A DNA stretch of 38,521 nucleotides. Origin: Methylobacter sp. (GTDB lineage: Bacteria > Pseudomonadota > Gammaproteobacteria > Methylococcales > Methylomonadaceae). The translations under genes and the position numbers were made by a program. Each line of letters begins with the position of its first letter. Within the stretch, counting starts at the first letter, position 1. The notes under the pieces are model-generated. The model had not been told where the DNA came from, ran no database searches, and was given only the letters and a program-made list of their open reading frames with translations. The stretch spans positions 1-38,521 of the forward strand of contig JAURYJ010000095.1 in NCBI GenBank assembly GCA_030653985.1, written 5' to 3'. Shown piece after piece: positions 37,923-38,521 of this stretch.

Positions 37923-37950
37923 ATCCGTCGGCGGGTATCACTCGACGGAT
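37923..37950. repeat. Hairpin ATCCGTCG...CGACGGAT
   Basis: An 8-bp perfect stem (37923-37930 and 37943-37950) with a 12-base loop. No T tract follows. The role is unknown. Confidence 0.4.
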
Positions 37951-38280
37951 GAGGTCAGGTGTGGATTGAAGCATAATCTAACCGAAAGAAAGTTTAACGG
38001 AAATAGTATACCTGTTCTATCACAATGGTCGAGATTGAATTGATACGCTTGCGGGGTATTATCGTCGACTCAGTTCTACCGCGTCCTGTTTGAAAGTTTT
38101 ATGGCCCTGTCATTCTGGAAAACCATCGCCATCTTATCGCCTCGCCATCGGATTTTAGCCTGAATATGCAGTGATTTAAATCCTATACCGCCACGCAAAA
38201 CACCTCATGCTATATTTTGTGCTCAACCTGAGCAAGAAGCCGCATGAATAATAGGATTGCACTTCTGAGTTGAATCCGCC

Positions 38281-38319
38281 TTATTTTTTAATGTTTTTTT
38301 GTGCCTAGACTGGTATAAT
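38281..38319 (+). promoter_or_regulatory. Candidate rRNA P1 promoter, extended -10 with A/T-rich upstream tract
   Basis: TGGTATAAT (38311-38319) is a perfect extended -10 box. The T-rich tract at 38281-38300 upstream could act as an UP element. No good -35 box is seen, which an extended -10 tolerates. It lies 71 bases before a second promoter, as in tandem rRNA P1/P2 arrangements. Confidence 0.5.
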
Positions 38320-38362
38320 TTTCGTTCACTACAAATTGCTCGCGACAGCAATGAAATACATG

Positions 38363-38390
38363 TTGACAAACTGAATTGGCTCTGTATAAT
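38363..38390 (+). promoter_or_regulatory. rRNA-type promoter (P2) with consensus boxes
   Basis: A perfect TTGACA (38363-38368), a 16-bp spacer and a perfect TATAAT (38385-38390). The 16-bp spacing and consensus boxes are typical of strong stable-RNA promoters. Confidence 0.8.
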
Positions 38391-38396
38391 TGTCCA

Positions 38397-38521
38397 GCTC
38401 AACCGGGGTTTACTCCGACGCTCTTTAAAAATCTGATCAAAATAATTTGTGTGGGTGCTTGTGACGAGCTATTTACGTTTGTAATAAATAGTCGACATGA
38501 GAACTTACGTGGATAAGAAAT
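38397..38521 (+). promoter_or_regulatory. rRNA operon leader with boxA antitermination site (partial)
   Basis: CGCTCTTTAAAAA (38419-38431) closely matches the boxA consensus TGCTCTTTAACA bound by NusB-NusE, followed by a leader rich in GTGTGGGTGCTTGTG that resembles sequences before 16S rRNA in gammaproteobacteria. The window ends before any 16S sequence, so the rRNA operon itself is inferred. Confidence 0.7.

Larger units (their letters stand above)
37672..38310. other. Repeat-rich gene-free gap before the rRNA leader
   Basis: About 640 bases without a supported gene. It contains two inverted copies of the CATAGCTATCTACACA repeat around an AT-rich stretch (37700-37832), a 9-bp perfect hairpin (37848-37873), an 8-bp perfect hairpin (37923-37950), and a decayed minus-strand frame (38059-38148) that weakly recalls the start of an IS3-type OrfA. 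Confidence 0.5.

Noticed and set aside
38059..38148. Remnant of an IS3-type OrfA on the minus strand
   Set aside because: The frame reads MARR, a stop, then KTFKQDAVELSRR, which recalls IS3 OrfA N-termini, but it has two internal stops and is too short to assign without a database search.

Overview
The window reads as a chromosomal segment of a gammaproteobacterium. Supporting points are the block mnmG-rsmG-parA-parB-atpIBEFHAGDC-glmU-glmS, a recC-recB-recD operon, a DUF2058 (YaiL-type) gene and an E. coli-like boxA in an rRNA leader. Moderate GC content, a storage-glycogen gene, UPF0182 and a dispersed intergenic repeat of a kind I associate with Methylobacter and Methylomonas make a Methylococcales methanotroph the most likely source. 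That is inference: no methane-oxidation gene is present.

Layout. (1) 1-141 is the right end of an IS200/IS605-type element with the last codons of tnpB; it joins a 5'-truncated diguanylate cyclase (GGDEF) remnant at 135-572. (2) 748-5578, plus strand: an orphan ParA-type ATPase, glycogen phosphorylase, a class I methyltransferase and ribA. (3) 5679-12132, minus strand: an AT-rich acyltransferase-3 gene, a UPF0182 membrane protein, a YihY/BrkB-family membrane protein and a small basic protein, separated by 300-600 bp gaps that hold palindromes and an inverted repeat pair. (4) 12213-16707, plus: mnmG, rsmG, parA, a 97-codon mini-ParB and full parB, mostly overlapping by 1-4 bp. (5) 16771-23736: a promoter, the complete nine-gene F1Fo ATP synthase operon and a strong intrinsic terminator. 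(6) 23817-27567: glmU, glmS and the DUF2058 gene. (7) 27568-27999: a gene-free stretch of palindromic repeats. (8) 28000-37671, minus: a small membrane protein, then recC-recB-recD with 4-bp overlaps. (9) 37672-38521: a repeat-rich gap ending in tandem promoters and a boxA leader, apparently of an rRNA operon whose 16S gene lies beyond the window.

Function. The core is housekeeping: tRNA wobble-uridine and 16S rRNA modification, chromosome segregation, energy conversion, UDP-GlcNAc precursor synthesis (GlmS makes GlcN-6-P; GlmU makes UDP-GlcNAc) and recombinational repair.

The most unusual item is the mini-ParB at 15492-15785. It is translationally coupled to parA. It keeps the N-terminal ParA-contacting tail and one conserved ParB block, but lacks the GERR motif, the DNA-binding helix-turn-helix and the dimerisation domain. 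Other points of interest are the TnpB/guide-RNA end abutting the broken GGDEF gene, the ParA-glycogen phosphorylase pairing, and several families of dispersed palindromes.
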